Of a stretch of DNA of 64,000 bases, positions 8,056-16,891 are shown piece by piece. Both the position numbers and the translations under genes were made by a program. The notes below the pieces were generated by a model. The model searched no databases and was not told where the DNA came from. It saw only the letters and a list, made by a program, of their open reading frames with translations. Positions within the stretch are counted from its first letter, which is position 1, and each line of letters opens with the position of its first letter. The DNA is from Arthrobacter psychrochitiniphilus (lineage in GTDB: Bacteria; Actinomycetota; Actinomycetes; Actinomycetales; Micrococcaceae), in NCBI RefSeq assembly GCF_003185915.1, contig NZ_QHLZ01000004.1, forward strand, positions 278,889-342,888. The letters are read 5' to 3'.

Positions 8056-9708
8056 TCAGGACCCGCCCTCACGTGCGGTTCTACGTGATGCGGCGGCCAC
8101 AAAGAACGAGCCCACCAGGCCGATGAACAAGAACATGGCTGCGGCAAGGACCGCAGCGCTCGCAGCCTGGGCGAAACCGGAGGACATCGCCTCCACCGCG
8201 GCGGGACCGGCAGCACCGAGTGGACCATGCGTGCCCAGTTGCGCCAGTTGAGGCACGACGCCGCCCGCTGAGTCACGCAGTTGCCCCGCCAAGGTGCCCA
8301 CCTGACTTGCGGGGAGTCCTTGCACCGCTTCGAGGGCCTTGGTGCCGGCGGACACCGCAAAGTGGGCCAGTACAGTGCCCATGATGGCCGAGCCGAGGGC
8401 CGCACCGAGCTGCCGCACGGTGCTTTGGGTGGCAGAGCCCTGACCGGAGACGGTCGTGGGGATGTCAGCTAGAACCGTGCCCGTCAACTGTGCCGAGGCC
8501 AAGCCAAGGCCCAACCCGTAAACCACCAGCAGGGCCGCGATCAGCCAGATGGACGTGGTTGAGGTGATGACCAGGGCCAGCACCAGTAGCCCTGCCGTCT
8601 CCAGAGCCAAGCCAATGATGACCACGGTGGGCGGCCCCAAACGGGAGGCCAAGTGGCGGGCGGAGGCACCAGAGAAGAACGCGCCCAGGGCCATGGCTGC
8701 CAGGACGAAGCCGGCGTCGAGGGTCCCCAATCCCAGAATGTTGATCAAGTACAGGGGCAGGATCAGGAGTAGGCCAAATTCTCCGATGGCCACCATAGCC
8801 GCCACTGCGTTACCCCAGGAAAATGTCCGGACGCGGAACAAGGTCAGGTCCAAGATGGCGGAGCGGCCAACCGTGGCCCGGTGCTTTTCCCACAGTACGA
8901 AGCTGATGAGTAAAACAATGCCTGCGGCCAGGGTCAGCGGTACGGCAGAGATGGTGGCGTCGGCAGGCCAGCTGATCAGGCCAAGTTTCAGGGCACTCTT
9001 CGCGGACCACCAGCCCAGCGTTGGCCCCTCGATCAAGGCGAACACAAACAGTCCAAATCCGGCGGCGCTGAGCAGCAGGCCCAGAATGTCGAAGCCGGCA
9101 GCGTCATTGGGGGAGCGGGTTTCCGGCACGAAGAGCACGGCGCCCACCAGCACGGCAAGGCCCAGGGGGATGTTCACAATGAAGATCCACTGCCAGGCGA
9201 AGGAGGAGGTCAGCCAACCACCCAGCAGCGGGCCTATTGCCGCCATCCCGGAGATGACAGCACCCCAGATGGCAAAAGCCGTGGTCCGGTCCTTGCCGAA
9301 AAAGGTGGAATTGACGCTGGAGAGGGTCGCAGGGAGTACGGCCGCACCACCCACACCCTGCAGGACGCGGCTAAGGATTAACCCGCCGGCGTCGTGGGAG
9401 AGTGCGGCGAAAATGCTCCCTGCCATGAACAGCACCACGCCAGCCATGAAGAGTTTGCGGCGCCCTATCCGGTCACCCAACCGGCCACTGCTCAGCAGGA
9501 GGGCGGCCAGGACCACCGAATACAGGCTGTTGACCCATTGCGCTTCATTGAGGTCCAAGTGGAGGTCCGCAATGATGGTGGGCAGCGAAACGCCAACAAT
9601 CGTGCCGTCAATGACAATCATGGACAGCCCGGCGGCCAAGACGCCAAGCCCTGCCCACTTGTTCCGGGAGGTTCCTGTGGAGCCAGCACTTACCTTGAGC
9701 TGTTGCAT
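8056..9708 (-). CDS. MFS transporter, DHA2 (EmrB/QacA) family
   Basis: This 550-residue protein has about 14 hydrophobic segments. The DHA2 marks near the N-terminus are DGTIVGVSLPTI (motif D1, residues ~34-45), the loop motif GRLGDRIGRRKLF, and motif C-like AAIGPLLGGWL. Members use the proton gradient to export drugs and other amphipathic compounds. The gene stands alone, convergent with the nitrite reductase gene and divergent from purA. A perfect 18-bp palindrome 34 bases upstream of the start is a good operator candidate, but no regulator gene is adjacent. The substrate cannot be told from the sequence. Confidence 0.92.
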   Translation of the reverse strand: MQQLKVSAGSTGTSRNKWAGLGVLAAGLSMIVIDGTIVGVSLPTIIADLHLDLNEAQWVNSLYSVVLAALLLSSGRLGDRIGRRKLFMAGVVLFMAGSIFAALSHDAGGLILSRVLQGVGGAAVLPATLSSVNSTFFGKDRTTAFAIWGAVISGMAAIGPLLGGWLTSSFAWQWIFIVNIPLGLAVLVGAVLFVPETRSPNDAAGFDILGLLLSAAGFGLFVFALIEGPTLGWWSAKSALKLGLISWPADATISAVPLTLAAGIVLLISFVLWEKHRATVGRSAILDLTLFRVRTFSWGNAVAAMVAIGEFGLLLILPLYLINILGLGTLDAGFVLAAMALGAFFSGASARHLASRLGPPTVVIIGLALETAGLLVLALVITSTTSIWLIAALLVVYGLGLGLASAQLTGTVLADIPTTVSGQGSATQSTVRQLGAALGSAIMGTVLAHFAVSAGTKALEAVQGLPASQVGTLAGQLRDSAGGVVPQLAQLGTHGPLGAAGPAAVEAMSSGFAQAASAAVLAAAMFLFIGLVGSFFVAAASRRTAREGGS

Positions 9709-9741
9709 AACTTCAAACTATGCCCGGAGGCTCGAAGGCGG

Positions 9742-9759
9742 ATCAACCATCTGGTTGAT
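9742..9759. promoter_or_regulatory. Candidate operator upstream of the MFS exporter
   Basis: ATCAACCA and TGGTTGAT form perfect 8-bp arms around TC, 34 bases from the MFS start codon. Size and symmetry fit a TetR/MarR-type dimer site. No regulator gene is adjacent, so the cognate protein is unknown. Confidence 0.5.
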
Positions 9760-9988
9760 TGAGGTTTATGCCACTGAACTTGGACATTGTTGTAGTCAAT
9801 GTGCGCCTTTGGGGGCCGTACAGTAAACTTACGGGGTAAGACCCCCTTGATCGGACGCTTATATTGCCGTAAAACAGCAAAAGCGCAGCGATTCCCAAGG
9901 GGCATTTTCGTGTCCGGACACCGTACGGCGGAACTACCGCCGAACACTGCAGTGCCCGGCTCAACTTATGAGCAAGGGGGAGGGTCCC

Positions 9989-11281
9989 ATGCCAGCAATC
10001 GTAATCGTCGGAGCCCAATGGGGTGACGAAGGTAAAGGCAAGGCCACAGATCTTCTAGGTGGTTTGGTCGACTATGTAGTGAAGCCCAACGGCGGTAACA
10101 ATGCCGGGCACACCGTTGTTGTAGGCGGTGAGAAGTATGAGCTCAAGCTCCTTCCCGCCGGTATTCTGAGCCCCAACGCAACACCCATCATTGGCAACGG
10201 CTGTGTGGTCAATCTGGAGGCGCTCTTCGAGGAAATCGAGGGACTCCAGGCACGCGGCGCTGACACATCCAAGCTGCGCATTTCAGCTAACGCCCATCTG
10301 GTGGCTCCGTACCATCAGGTACTGGATAAGGTCACCGAGCGGTTCCTGGGCAAGCGCGCCATTGGCACCACGGGACGCGGCATTGGCCCGGCCTACATGG
10401 ACAAGGTGGCCCGCCTGGGCATCCGCGTTCAGGACCTCTTTGACGAGTCCATCCTGCGCCAAAAGGTGGAAGGCTCACTCAAGCAAAAGAACGAGCTCCT
10501 CGTGAAGGTGTACAACCGCCGCGATGTGGAGGTGGAGGAAATTGTTGACTACTTTCTCGCCTTCGCCGAGCGCGTACGCCCCATGGTCATTGACGCAACC
10601 TATGTGCTCAATGAGGCCCTGGACCGCGGCGAAGTAGTGCTCATGGAAGGCGGCCAGGCCACGTTCCTGGACGTTGACCACGGCACCTACCCGTTCGTCA
10701 CCTCCTCCAACCCGACCGCCGGCGGCGCCTCGGTTGGCTCGGGCATTGGCCCCACTCGCATCACCCGCTCCGTGGGCATCATCAAGGCCTACACCACGCG
10801 TGTTGGTGCCGGTCCGTTCCCCACGGAACTCTTCGATGACATGGGCATTTACCTGCAAAAGACCGGCGGCGAATTCGGCGTCAACACCGGCCGTCCTCGC
10901 CGCTGCGGCTGGTATGACGCCGTCTTGGCCCGCCACGCCTCCCGCGTGAACGGCTTCACGGACTACTTCGTCACCAAGCTGGACGTGCTCACCGGCATCG
11001 AGTCCATCCCTGTTGCCGTAGCTTACGACGTTGACGGGGTGCGCCATGATGAAATGCCCATGACACAAACCGAATTCCACCACGCCAAGCCCATTTTCGA
11101 GTACTTCCCGGGCTGGACCGAGGACATCACCACGGCCCGCACCATGGAGGACCTACCCGAGAACGCGCGCAACTACATCCTTGCGCTCGAGGGCATGTCC
11201 GGCACCAGGATCTCCGCCATTGGCGTGGGCCCGGACCGCGATCAGACCATTGTGCGCCACGATCTGATCAACGACAACTAG
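9989..11281 (+). CDS. purA: Adenylosuccinate synthetase
   Basis: The 430-residue enzyme joins IMP and aspartate with GTP hydrolysis to make adenylosuccinate, the first committed step to AMP. The N-terminal P-loop region QWGDEGKGK contains the catalytic Asp and Lys, followed by NGGNNAGHT. The [11 protein letters not shown] segment and the C-terminal GVGPDR block are also typical. Length is normal for bacterial PurA. The ATG at 9989 is preceded by GGGAGGG at a good distance; an upstream ATG at 9968 in the same frame lies before this ribosome site and is less likely. The gene is transcribed alone and ends at a hairpin terminator. Confidence 0.97.
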   Translation: MPAIVIVGAQWGDEGKGKATDLLGGLVDYVVKPNGGNNAGHTVVVGGEKYELKLLPAGILSPNATPIIGNGCVVNLEALFEEIEGLQARGADTSKLRISANAHLVAPYHQVLDKVTERFLGKRAIGTTGRGIGPAYMDKVARLGIRVQDLFDESILRQKVEGSLKQKNELLVKVYNRRDVEVEEIVDYFLAFAERVRPMVIDATYVLNEALDRGEVVLMEGGQATFLDVDHGTYPFVTSSNPTAGGASVGSGIGPTRITRSVGIIKAYTTRVGAGPFPTELFDDMGIYLQKTGGEFGVNTGRPRRCGWYDAVLARHASRVNGFTDYFVTKLDVLTGIESIPVAVAYDVDGVRHDEMPMTQTEFHHAKPIFEYFPGWTEDITTARTMEDLPENARNYILALEGMSGTRISAIGVGPDRDQTIVRHDLINDN

Positions 11282-11308
11282 CCCAACCCGGCCAAAGTGC
11301 AAAGACTA

Positions 11309-11342
11309 GGACGGCCCTGGAACGTAAGTTCCCGGGCCGTCC
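11309..11342 (+). terminator. purA intrinsic terminator
   Basis: GGACGGCCC (11309-11317) pairs with GGGCCGTCC (11334-11342), with a smaller nested stem GGAAC/GTTCC in the loop and a T-rich stretch (TTACCTTTTT) after it. It lies 28 bases past the purA stop. Confidence 0.85.
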
Positions 11343-11390
11343 TTACCTTTTTGCCAGGCTGGAACAGGTGCCCTCTCCTGGCACCTTCCC

Positions 11391-11691
11391 TTAATGAACT
11401 CCGGAGAGCGCAAGCTGGACCGCGGCCTCGGCATGCAACAAGGTGGTGGGGAAAACGGGCACGGGGCTGGCGCACCAGCGATTCAATGATCTCAATGTAG
11501 CGCCGGCTTGAGCCTTCCGAGACGATTCCCCGCACCAGCTCGGAGTAGATAATCCGGTAAAAGTCCTCGTCCGTGATGCACCGGGCCGAGTGATGCCCGC
11601 CCAAACTGTCCCGTGTCATCTCATTGATCAGCCGATAGTACAGGGCAGAACTTTCCTAGCTCATACCGCCCAACAACCCAATAGCCTTCAT
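11391..11691 (-). pseudogene. Aspartate/glutamate racemase remnant
   Basis: Read on the minus strand from the ATG at 11691, the frame begins MKAIGLLGGMS, the usual N-terminus of aspartate racemases, but the Trp expected at codon 12 is an amber stop (11656-11658, TAG for TGG). The frame then continues with ESSALYYRLINEM. After HHSAR it jumps to the C-terminal third of the family (FYRIIYSELVRGIV), so about 120 residues are deleted. After ESLVRQ the GCTEI active-site block is also gone, and the tail VPVFPTTLLHAEAAVQLAL resumes in another frame up to the stop at 11391. Three separate lesions make this clearly dead. The closest family is amino-acid (Asp/Glu) racemase. Confidence 0.85.
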
Positions 11692-11778
11692 CAGCGCATC
11701 TTACTTGCGCACCGCCGTGGCGTGGCGGCGGACGGACTAGGCTGGATGCACAGCAACCGAACGGAGAGGACCATAGCC

Positions 11779-12585
11779 ATGAAGGTCAGCGTTGGACAAT
11801 TTAACCCAGGCGCAGAAGTTAGTGCCAATTTGGCCACCATGGGCATGCTTGCGGCAACCGCGGCTCAAGAAGGCAGCAAGCTGATCGTGTTCCCGGAGGA
11901 GGCCATGTTTTCCGTGGGGCAGGTCAAGGGCGACTTCGCCGCAGCCGTCGATGCCCACTGGACCACCTTTGTGCAGGGTCTGTCCCTGATCTGCTCCGAA
12001 ATAGGGATTGCCATCATCGCCGGCGGCTACGAATCCAGTGGCGAGAACCGGCCCTACAACACCGTGGTTGCCCTTGACGAGACCGGCGAGATCCTAGGCA
12101 CTTACCGCAAACTGCACCTCTACGATGCCTTCTCCTACCAGGAGTCCACCCGGATCAAACCCAGTGACCGAGGGATTGCTGTTGTGGAAATAGGCGGTTT
12201 CAAAGTTGGCATCATGACTTGTTATGATCTTCGCTTCCCGGAGTTGGCCCGGGCGTTGGCCCTTTCAGGGGCAGAGCTGATTTGCGTATCCGCAGCGTGG
12301 TTCAAGGGCGAACACAAGATTGATCACTGGGAAACGCTGTTGAAGGCCCGTGCCATTGAAAACACCTGTTGGGTGGTGGCTGCCGGAACCTCCAGCGACC
12401 ATTGCATTGGGCACTCCGCCATCCTTGATCCCATGGGCATTGCCATTGACTTCCTCAATGATGAGGCGGAAGGAGTTGCCACCGCCGATGTTACCCACCG
12501 GCGCATTGAAGAAGTCCGCGAATTCCTGCCGGTGCTGCGCAACCGCCGGTTCGAGAACAACACAGCGGTGGTTCCGGCCGGCTGA
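11779..12585 (+). CDS. Carbon-nitrogen hydrolase (nitrilase superfamily)
   Basis: The 268-residue protein has the Glu-Lys-Cys triad of the nitrilase superfamily: Glu in FPEEAMF (around residue 40), Lys in YRKLHLYDAF, and Cys in MTCYDLRFPEL. Such enzymes are cytoplasmic amidases acting on small amides, for example omega-amidase or deaminated glutathione amidase; the substrate is not determined here. The ATG at 11779 has GGAGAGGA just upstream and matches the family N-terminus; the same frame is open further left without support. The dead racemase lies directly upstream on the opposite strand, so the two once diverged from a shared intergenic region. Confidence 0.9.
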   Translation: MKVSVGQFNPGAEVSANLATMGMLAATAAQEGSKLIVFPEEAMFSVGQVKGDFAAAVDAHWTTFVQGLSLICSEIGIAIIAGGYESSGENRPYNTVVALDETGEILGTYRKLHLYDAFSYQESTRIKPSDRGIAVVEIGGFKVGIMTCYDLRFPELARALALSGAELICVSAAWFKGEHKIDHWETLLKARAIENTCWVVAAGTSSDHCIGHSAILDPMGIAIDFLNDEAEGVATADVTHRRIEEVREFLPVLRNRRFENNTAVVPAG

Positions 12586-12648
12586 AAATCCACCGTTGAC
12601 GCGAGTTGATGCTGTGGTTAGTGTCAAGACTAAGGGCAGGAGGAAATC

Positions 12649-13164
12649 ATGAACGACGCCAGTATTTGGGCGGTGTTGGAAGCGATGTACCCGGTAGCGC
12701 TCGAGGATGTTCCCTTGGATGGGCAGTGGCTCAAACCGCCCTTCGCTAATGACAGCTCCGGACGTGCAATTGTGTGTAACGACGGAGATTTCCAATTTGT
12801 TGTGGTGGATCGCAACAGCTCCGCCATGTTGTACGTCTGCGAGGACGATGAAAGCATCATTGCCTCATCACTGCAGAGACTACCTGCCATTGTTGCCGCC
12901 TGGGGCTCCATCGACAGGGATACCGCCGGGCCCGAAGATGACGAAGACTTCTCCGAGGTCAAAAAGTCATTCGAGACCCAATTGCAAGCCCTTGACCCGG
13001 CCGCAGCCGCCGCCAATGAGTTTTGGGCACTGTACACCGACGAGCTCACGAGCGAAGACTATGTGGACATTGACGATCTTCCCGCTGAGGAAGAGGATGA
13101 GCCCGCATCCGACTCCGGAGATAACGAACGGCCAGGCATCGACGAATCATTCGTGGACGCCTGA
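12649..13164 (+). CDS. Acidic hypothetical protein
   Basis: This 171-residue protein has a strong ribosome site (AGGAGGA, six bases before the ATG) and codon use like its neighbours, so it is very likely expressed. The first ~100 residues look like a compact alpha/beta domain with aromatic residues and alternating strands (FQFVVVDRNSSAMLYVCEDD). The C-terminal ~50 residues are highly acidic and probably disordered. There is no signal peptide or membrane segment. The general look resembles SUKH/SMI1-type proteins, but I cannot make a firm match. It sits between a nitrilase gene and an ABC importer operon on the other strand. Confidence 0.75.
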   Translation: MNDASIWAVLEAMYPVALEDVPLDGQWLKPPFANDSSGRAIVCNDGDFQFVVVDRNSSAMLYVCEDDESIIASSLQRLPAIVAAWGSIDRDTAGPEDDEDFSEVKKSFETQLQALDPAAAAANEFWALYTDELTSEDYVDIDDLPAEEEDEPASDSGDNERPGIDESFVDA

Positions 13165-13244
13165 CCATTGTATGCCTGTATGCCTGGACGCTAGGGCCAT
13201 GGCTGCTGAAGCTTAGGGTTTAGCGGCTGGGGGTTGTTATTTTT

Positions 13245-14141
13245 CTACGTCCATCTGCGCACAGCCCACTTCTCGGCCACGCCCAACAGGGCATCCGTGG
13301 CCTTGCCTAGGATAGCCAGCAGCACAATAGCTAGCAGCAGCCGGTCCGTACGGCCATTGTTTTGCGAATCCGTGAGCAGGAATCCGAGCCCCATGGAGGA
13401 CGCAATGAGCTCTGCCGCCACGAGGAACAGCCACGCCTGAGCCAGGGCCAGGCGAAGGCCAGAGAAGATGGCCGGGACCACCGCGGGCAGCTGGATTGTT
13501 GTCAGCAACTTCAAGCCCTTCAGGCCAAACGCGCGGCCGGCTTCCACGAGGTTCTTGTCCACGTGACGCAGAGCCAGTGAGACGGTAGTGAAGACGGGAA
13601 AGAACGCGCCAATAATGATGAGCGTGATCTTGGAATCCTCCCCGATCTTCATCCACAGAATCAACAACGGAACCCAAGCCAGCGAGGGGACGGCGCGCAG
13701 GGCGCCAAGGGTGGGGCCGAGCAGGATGTCAGCCACCTTGGACAGCCCCAACAATGCGCCCAGTCCCAAACCTAGAAGGGCTCCACCGGCAAAACCGAGC
13801 AGCACACGCTGGGTGGAAATAGCCACATGGCCAAAGAGCTCATTACGCTCAATAAGCCCCCTGCCGGCCTCAAAAACTGCGGCCGGCGGCGGTAGTTGAA
13901 CAGCGGAGAACAGCCCTGCCGCCGTGCTCAGCTGCCAGGCCAGCAACACCAAGGCCGGGAAGATCAGGCCCAGGCCCAGTACTACCCAGCGGTTTCCCAG
14001 CAGCTTGTTGGCCGCCGGAACTGCTCGTGTGGGAGAAGAGCCTGTCCGTGGCAGAAGGTTCACGCCTGTTGCGGCGAAACCCTCCACACTGCTGGGGACG
14101 GTGCTAGAACCCGTAGCGCCGGGGTTGCCAAGGTCAATCAT
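13245..14141 (-). CDS. ssuC: ABC transporter permease, sulfonate/nitrate/taurine type
   Basis: The 298-residue integral membrane protein has six predicted helices and the inner-membrane permease signature with the EAA loop (around EAGRAFGLKGLKLLTTIQLPA). A hydrophilic N-terminal extension of about 45 residues precedes the first helix. It is the last gene of a three-gene minus-strand operon (ATPase, binding protein, permease) and overlaps the binding-protein stop by four bases. The family imports aliphatic sulfonates, taurine or nitrate; the sulfonate name is the best guess from the binding protein. No monooxygenase gene (ssuD) is present nearby, so the substrate is uncertain. Confidence 0.85.
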   Translation of the reverse strand: MIDLGNPGATGSSTVPSSVEGFAATGVNLLPRTGSSPTRAVPAANKLLGNRWVVLGLGLIFPALVLLAWQLSTAAGLFSAVQLPPPAAVFEAGRGLIERNELFGHVAISTQRVLLGFAGGALLGLGLGALLGLSKVADILLGPTLGALRAVPSLAWVPLLILWMKIGEDSKITLIIIGAFFPVFTTVSLALRHVDKNLVEAGRAFGLKGLKLLTTIQLPAVVPAIFSGLRLALAQAWLFLVAAELIASSMGLGFLLTDSQNNGRTDRLLLAIVLLAILGKATDALLGVAEKWAVRRWT

Positions 14142-15175
14142 GATGCGTCCTTGATGGAGGAGGCATCTGCCTTCTTAGCCAGTGAGTCATCGAGTAGGGA
14201 GTTCAGTGCGGCATCAACCTGACCCTGGTTTTCAACATCGCCCAGGGCCACGAAGGTGGGGCCGATCTTGGCCAGTACAGCACGCTGCTTCTCGCCCGGG
14301 ACACCGCTAACGTCCAGGTTGCTGCGCTCCGCGATGACGGTGGTGGCAACGGGCAGGTCCAATCCGGCAACGTTGGCCAGGACCTGTGCCGTCTCTTCGG
14401 GATTGGCCACTGCCCAGATGCGGGCCTTCTCATAGGCGTCCACAACGGTCTGGGCCAGTTCGGGGCTGCCCGTGAGGAAGGACTCTGTGGCGTTCAAGAA
14501 ACCGTAGGTGTTGAAGTCCAAGTTGCGGAAGAAGAGCTTGCTGCCGTTCTCTTGCGCCCCGGCCATGATCGGGTCCAGACCTGACCATGCATCTACGGAA
14601 CCGTTCTCCAAGGCGGTGCGGCCGTCCGCATGCTGCAGGTTCTGCACGGTTACGTCCGAGGTGCTCAATCCCGCCGATTCGAGGGCCTGCACCAGGAAGA
14701 AGTAAGGGTCCGTTCCTTTGGTGGCAGCTACATTCTTGCCCTTGAGCTGCTCAACTGAGGTGATGGCCGAACCTTTGCCGGTGACCAGAGCAGCCCACTC
14801 TGGCTGCGAATAGATGCTGATGGTCTTGATGGGTGAACCATTGGCGCGGGCCAGCAGAGCTGCGGAGCCTGCTGTAGATCCAACATCAACAGCGCCCGAG
14901 CGCAGCGCCTCATTGGCCTTGTTGGAACCGGCAGACTGCAGCCAGTTAACCTTCACGCCCTTCGGTGCGAGAGTAGCCTCGAGCCAGCCTTTCTCCTTGA
15001 TGACCAAAGAAAGCGGGTTGTAGGTGGCGAAGTCTATGTTCAAGGTGGATTTGCTCGCGGCGGCAGCATCGCCGCCAGCCTTTTCGCCCGAGACGCAACC
15101 GGTCATAGCCAGAGCGGAGACGGCAGCGGCGGCGCCGAGGAAGGAACGGCGGTTTAAATGGCGTGAAACAGACAT
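14138..15175 (-). CDS. ssuA: ABC transporter substrate-binding lipoprotein, sulfonate type
   Basis: The 345-residue precursor starts with a twin-arginine signal (NRRSFLGAAAAVSAL) ending in a lipobox (LAMTGC at residues ~22-27), so it is probably exported folded by Tat and lipid-anchored outside the membrane. The mature part is a type 2 periplasmic-binding fold of the SsuA/NMT1 class, with the segments EALRSGAVDVGSTAGSAAL and LQHADGRTALENGSVDAWSG. It delivers substrate to the downstream permease, which it overlaps by four bases. The ATPase gene lies 89 bases upstream. Aliphatic sulfonate is the most likely ligand class, by family resemblance only. Confidence 0.88.
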   Translation of the reverse strand: MSVSRHLNRRSFLGAAAAVSALAMTGCVSGEKAGGDAAAASKSTLNIDFATYNPLSLVIKEKGWLEATLAPKGVKVNWLQSAGSNKANEALRSGAVDVGSTAGSAALLARANGSPIKTISIYSQPEWAALVTGKGSAITSVEQLKGKNVAATKGTDPYFFLVQALESAGLSTSDVTVQNLQHADGRTALENGSVDAWSGLDPIMAGAQENGSKLFFRNLDFNTYGFLNATESFLTGSPELAQTVVDAYEKARIWAVANPEETAQVLANVAGLDLPVATTVIAERSNLDVSGVPGEKQRAVLAKIGPTFVALGDVENQGQVDAALNSLLDDSLAKKADASSIKDAS

Positions 15176-15264
15176 GGAAGATCCTCACAGGGGTGGTTTT
15201 TGAAAGTCGGGTACGCAAAGGATGGGGGCGCAAAAAGCATGGTGCTTTGGCGGGGACTAGCTGA

Positions 15265-16137
15265 TTAGTGGTGCGAAACACCGAGGCTGGCGAGCAGTGA
15301 ACTGCGCAGTTGTGCCAGCGAAGCGTTGCTGCGCGGACGTGCACCAGGAACCTCAACGGTGCGCACAATAGTGGCACCGCTGTGGACGGAACTTTTCGCT
15401 GTGCCTGAGTCATCACTGCCAAGGACAATGATGCGGTCTGCCAGGGCCAATGCCTCGTCAACATCATGCGTCACGAGCAGCACGGTGGTGGGCTCTGCAG
15501 TGTGAATTTCCAGCAACAAGTCCTGCATTTTTATCCGTGTCAACGCGTCGAGCGCACCAAAAGGCTCATCCAATAGCAGCACACCCGGGTTGCGGGCCAA
15601 GGCGCGCGCCAGTGAGGCACGCTGTGCCATACCGCCTGAAATCTCACGCGGACGGTGACCGGCAAATTCGCTCAGACCTACCAGAGCCAGCAGGTCCTCA
15701 ACCGTTGACGGGACTCCGCGCCGGCGCTTAGCCGAACCGGACGGAAGGCCCAGCGCCACGTTCTCTGTCACGGACTTCCACGGCATGAGCCGCGGTTCCT
15801 GAAAGGCAAAGGCGCAGCGCGGATCAATCCCCGAGACTACGGAACCGTCAATGAGGACCTCTCCGGCAGTGGGGGAGTCAAGCCCCGCTGCGGCACGCAA
15901 CAGAGTGGATTTGCCGCAACCGGACGGGCCTAGAATTGCTACTATTTCTCCGGCACGCACAGTGAAAGTGACATCTTCCAACACAGTCCGCGAGGTGGTG
16001 CCCTCGCCGAAGGAACGGCCCAGGCCACGGAAGGAAACTCCCATGGCTGTGGTTCCGGCGTGGGTGTGCCGTGGAGTGGTGGCGGGTTTAGGCAGCGGTG
16101 CGGCGGTGGGCTGCGCCGAGGCAAGGGTGGTGCTCAT
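15265..16137 (-). CDS. ssuB: ABC transporter ATP-binding protein, sulfonate type
   Basis: The 290-residue ATPase has Walker A (GPSGCGKST), the signature SGGMAQRASLARAL, Walker B (VLLLDEPFGALD) and the H-loop LVTHDVDEA. The chosen ATG at 16137 is preceded by GGAG on the minus strand; the frame remains open upstream to 16203 without family similarity. It is the first gene of the ssuB-ssuA-ssuC operon. A near-perfect palindrome (16187-16215) lies 50 bases upstream of the start, inside the promoter region shared with the divergent CoA-binding gene, and may be the operator or a leader hairpin. Confidence 0.92.
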   Translation of the reverse strand: MSTTLASAQPTAAPLPKPATTPRHTHAGTTAMGVSFRGLGRSFGEGTTSRTVLEDVTFTVRAGEIVAILGPSGCGKSTLLRAAAGLDSPTAGEVLIDGSVVSGIDPRCAFAFQEPRLMPWKSVTENVALGLPSGSAKRRRGVPSTVEDLLALVGLSEFAGHRPREISGGMAQRASLARALARNPGVLLLDEPFGALDALTRIKMQDLLLEIHTAEPTTVLLVTHDVDEALALADRIIVLGSDDSGTAKSSVHSGATIVRTVEVPGARPRSNASLAQLRSSLLASLGVSHH

Positions 16138-16186
16138 ATGGCTACTCCATCGGTCCTGGCAGTAGCACCCTACGGTGAAACGTCTT

Positions 16187-16215
16187 ACGGTACCGGCCTG
16201 CAAGGCCGGAACCGT
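16187..16215. promoter_or_regulatory. Palindrome in the ssuB / CoA-binding gene divergent region
   Basis: ACGGTACCGGCCT and AGGCCGGAACCGT form 13-bp arms with one mismatch around GCA. It lies 50 bases upstream of ssuB and 205 bases from the divergent gene. It may be a repressor site or a leader hairpin in the ssuB transcript; the rest of 16216-16420 shows nothing clear. Confidence 0.5.
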
Positions 16216-16420
16216 ACCCAGACGAATTCCTTGTTATTGAACGGCATCGGGGACGATGACCGCCAACCAGGGTTGCTGCGGCTTCACTGAGCCAGATCTC
16301 TCGGCCGCTCGGGATGGTCACTTTCAAAGTAGCCTGATGGCCGCTGTAAGGCGAAATTTGATGCACACTTGCCGTAACAATTGCCGCGGCAAGAAAGGTT
16401 GGGGGAAGTAGGCTCGAGCT

Positions 16421-16837
16421 ATGGATTATCAAAACAACCCTGCCGTCATTGAGCGGCTCCTAAAGACCCCGGCACGCTGGGCTGTGGTGGGGCTGTCCAA
16501 TAACCCGCTCCGCGCAGCCCTTGGTGTCTCTTATTTTCTGCAGCAGGAGCTGGGCCATGAGATTATTCCCGTGAGTCTGAAGGGCGAGGACGTTCATGGG
16601 GCAAAGGGCTACAAGATGCTGTCCGAGATTCCCGGGCACATTGATGTAGTTGATTGCTTTGTAAACTCTCAGCGGGTGGGTCAGGTGGTTGACCAGGCCA
16701 TTGCGGTAGGTGCACAAGCCGTGTGGCTGCAATTGGGTGTGATTGATAAGGACGCCGCGCAACGCGCCCGGCTTGCGGGACTAGACGTGGTCATGAACAC
16801 CTGCCCCAAGATTGAGGCAGTCAGACTGGGAATTTAG
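16421..16837 (+). CDS. CoA-binding domain protein (YccU-like)
   Basis: The 138-residue protein is a single Rossmann-type CoA_binding domain. WAVVGLSNNPLRAA near the N-terminus is the nucleotide-binding loop, followed by VSYFLQQELGHEIIPVSLKGEDVHG, and the C-terminal MNTCPKIEAVRL is typical of the YccU group. These proteins resemble the N-terminal part of acyl-CoA synthetases and bind CoA, but no enzymatic role is established. The gene is alone on the plus strand, 54 bases before the deacetylase gene, with which it may be co-transcribed. Confidence 0.88.
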   Translation: MDYQNNPAVIERLLKTPARWAVVGLSNNPLRAALGVSYFLQQELGHEIIPVSLKGEDVHGAKGYKMLSEIPGHIDVVDCFVNSQRVGQVVDQAIAVGAQAVWLQLGVIDKDAAQRARLAGLDVVMNTCPKIEAVRLGI

Positions 16838-16891
16838 GTCCGGCCACGGCACACCCCCGCACCAGCTTGTGAGCAAACTAAGAAGGTAGAT

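Noticed and set aside
8549..9826. 425-residue open frame on the plus strand
   Set aside because: Antisense of the MFS exporter; no hydrophobic or domain pattern of its own.
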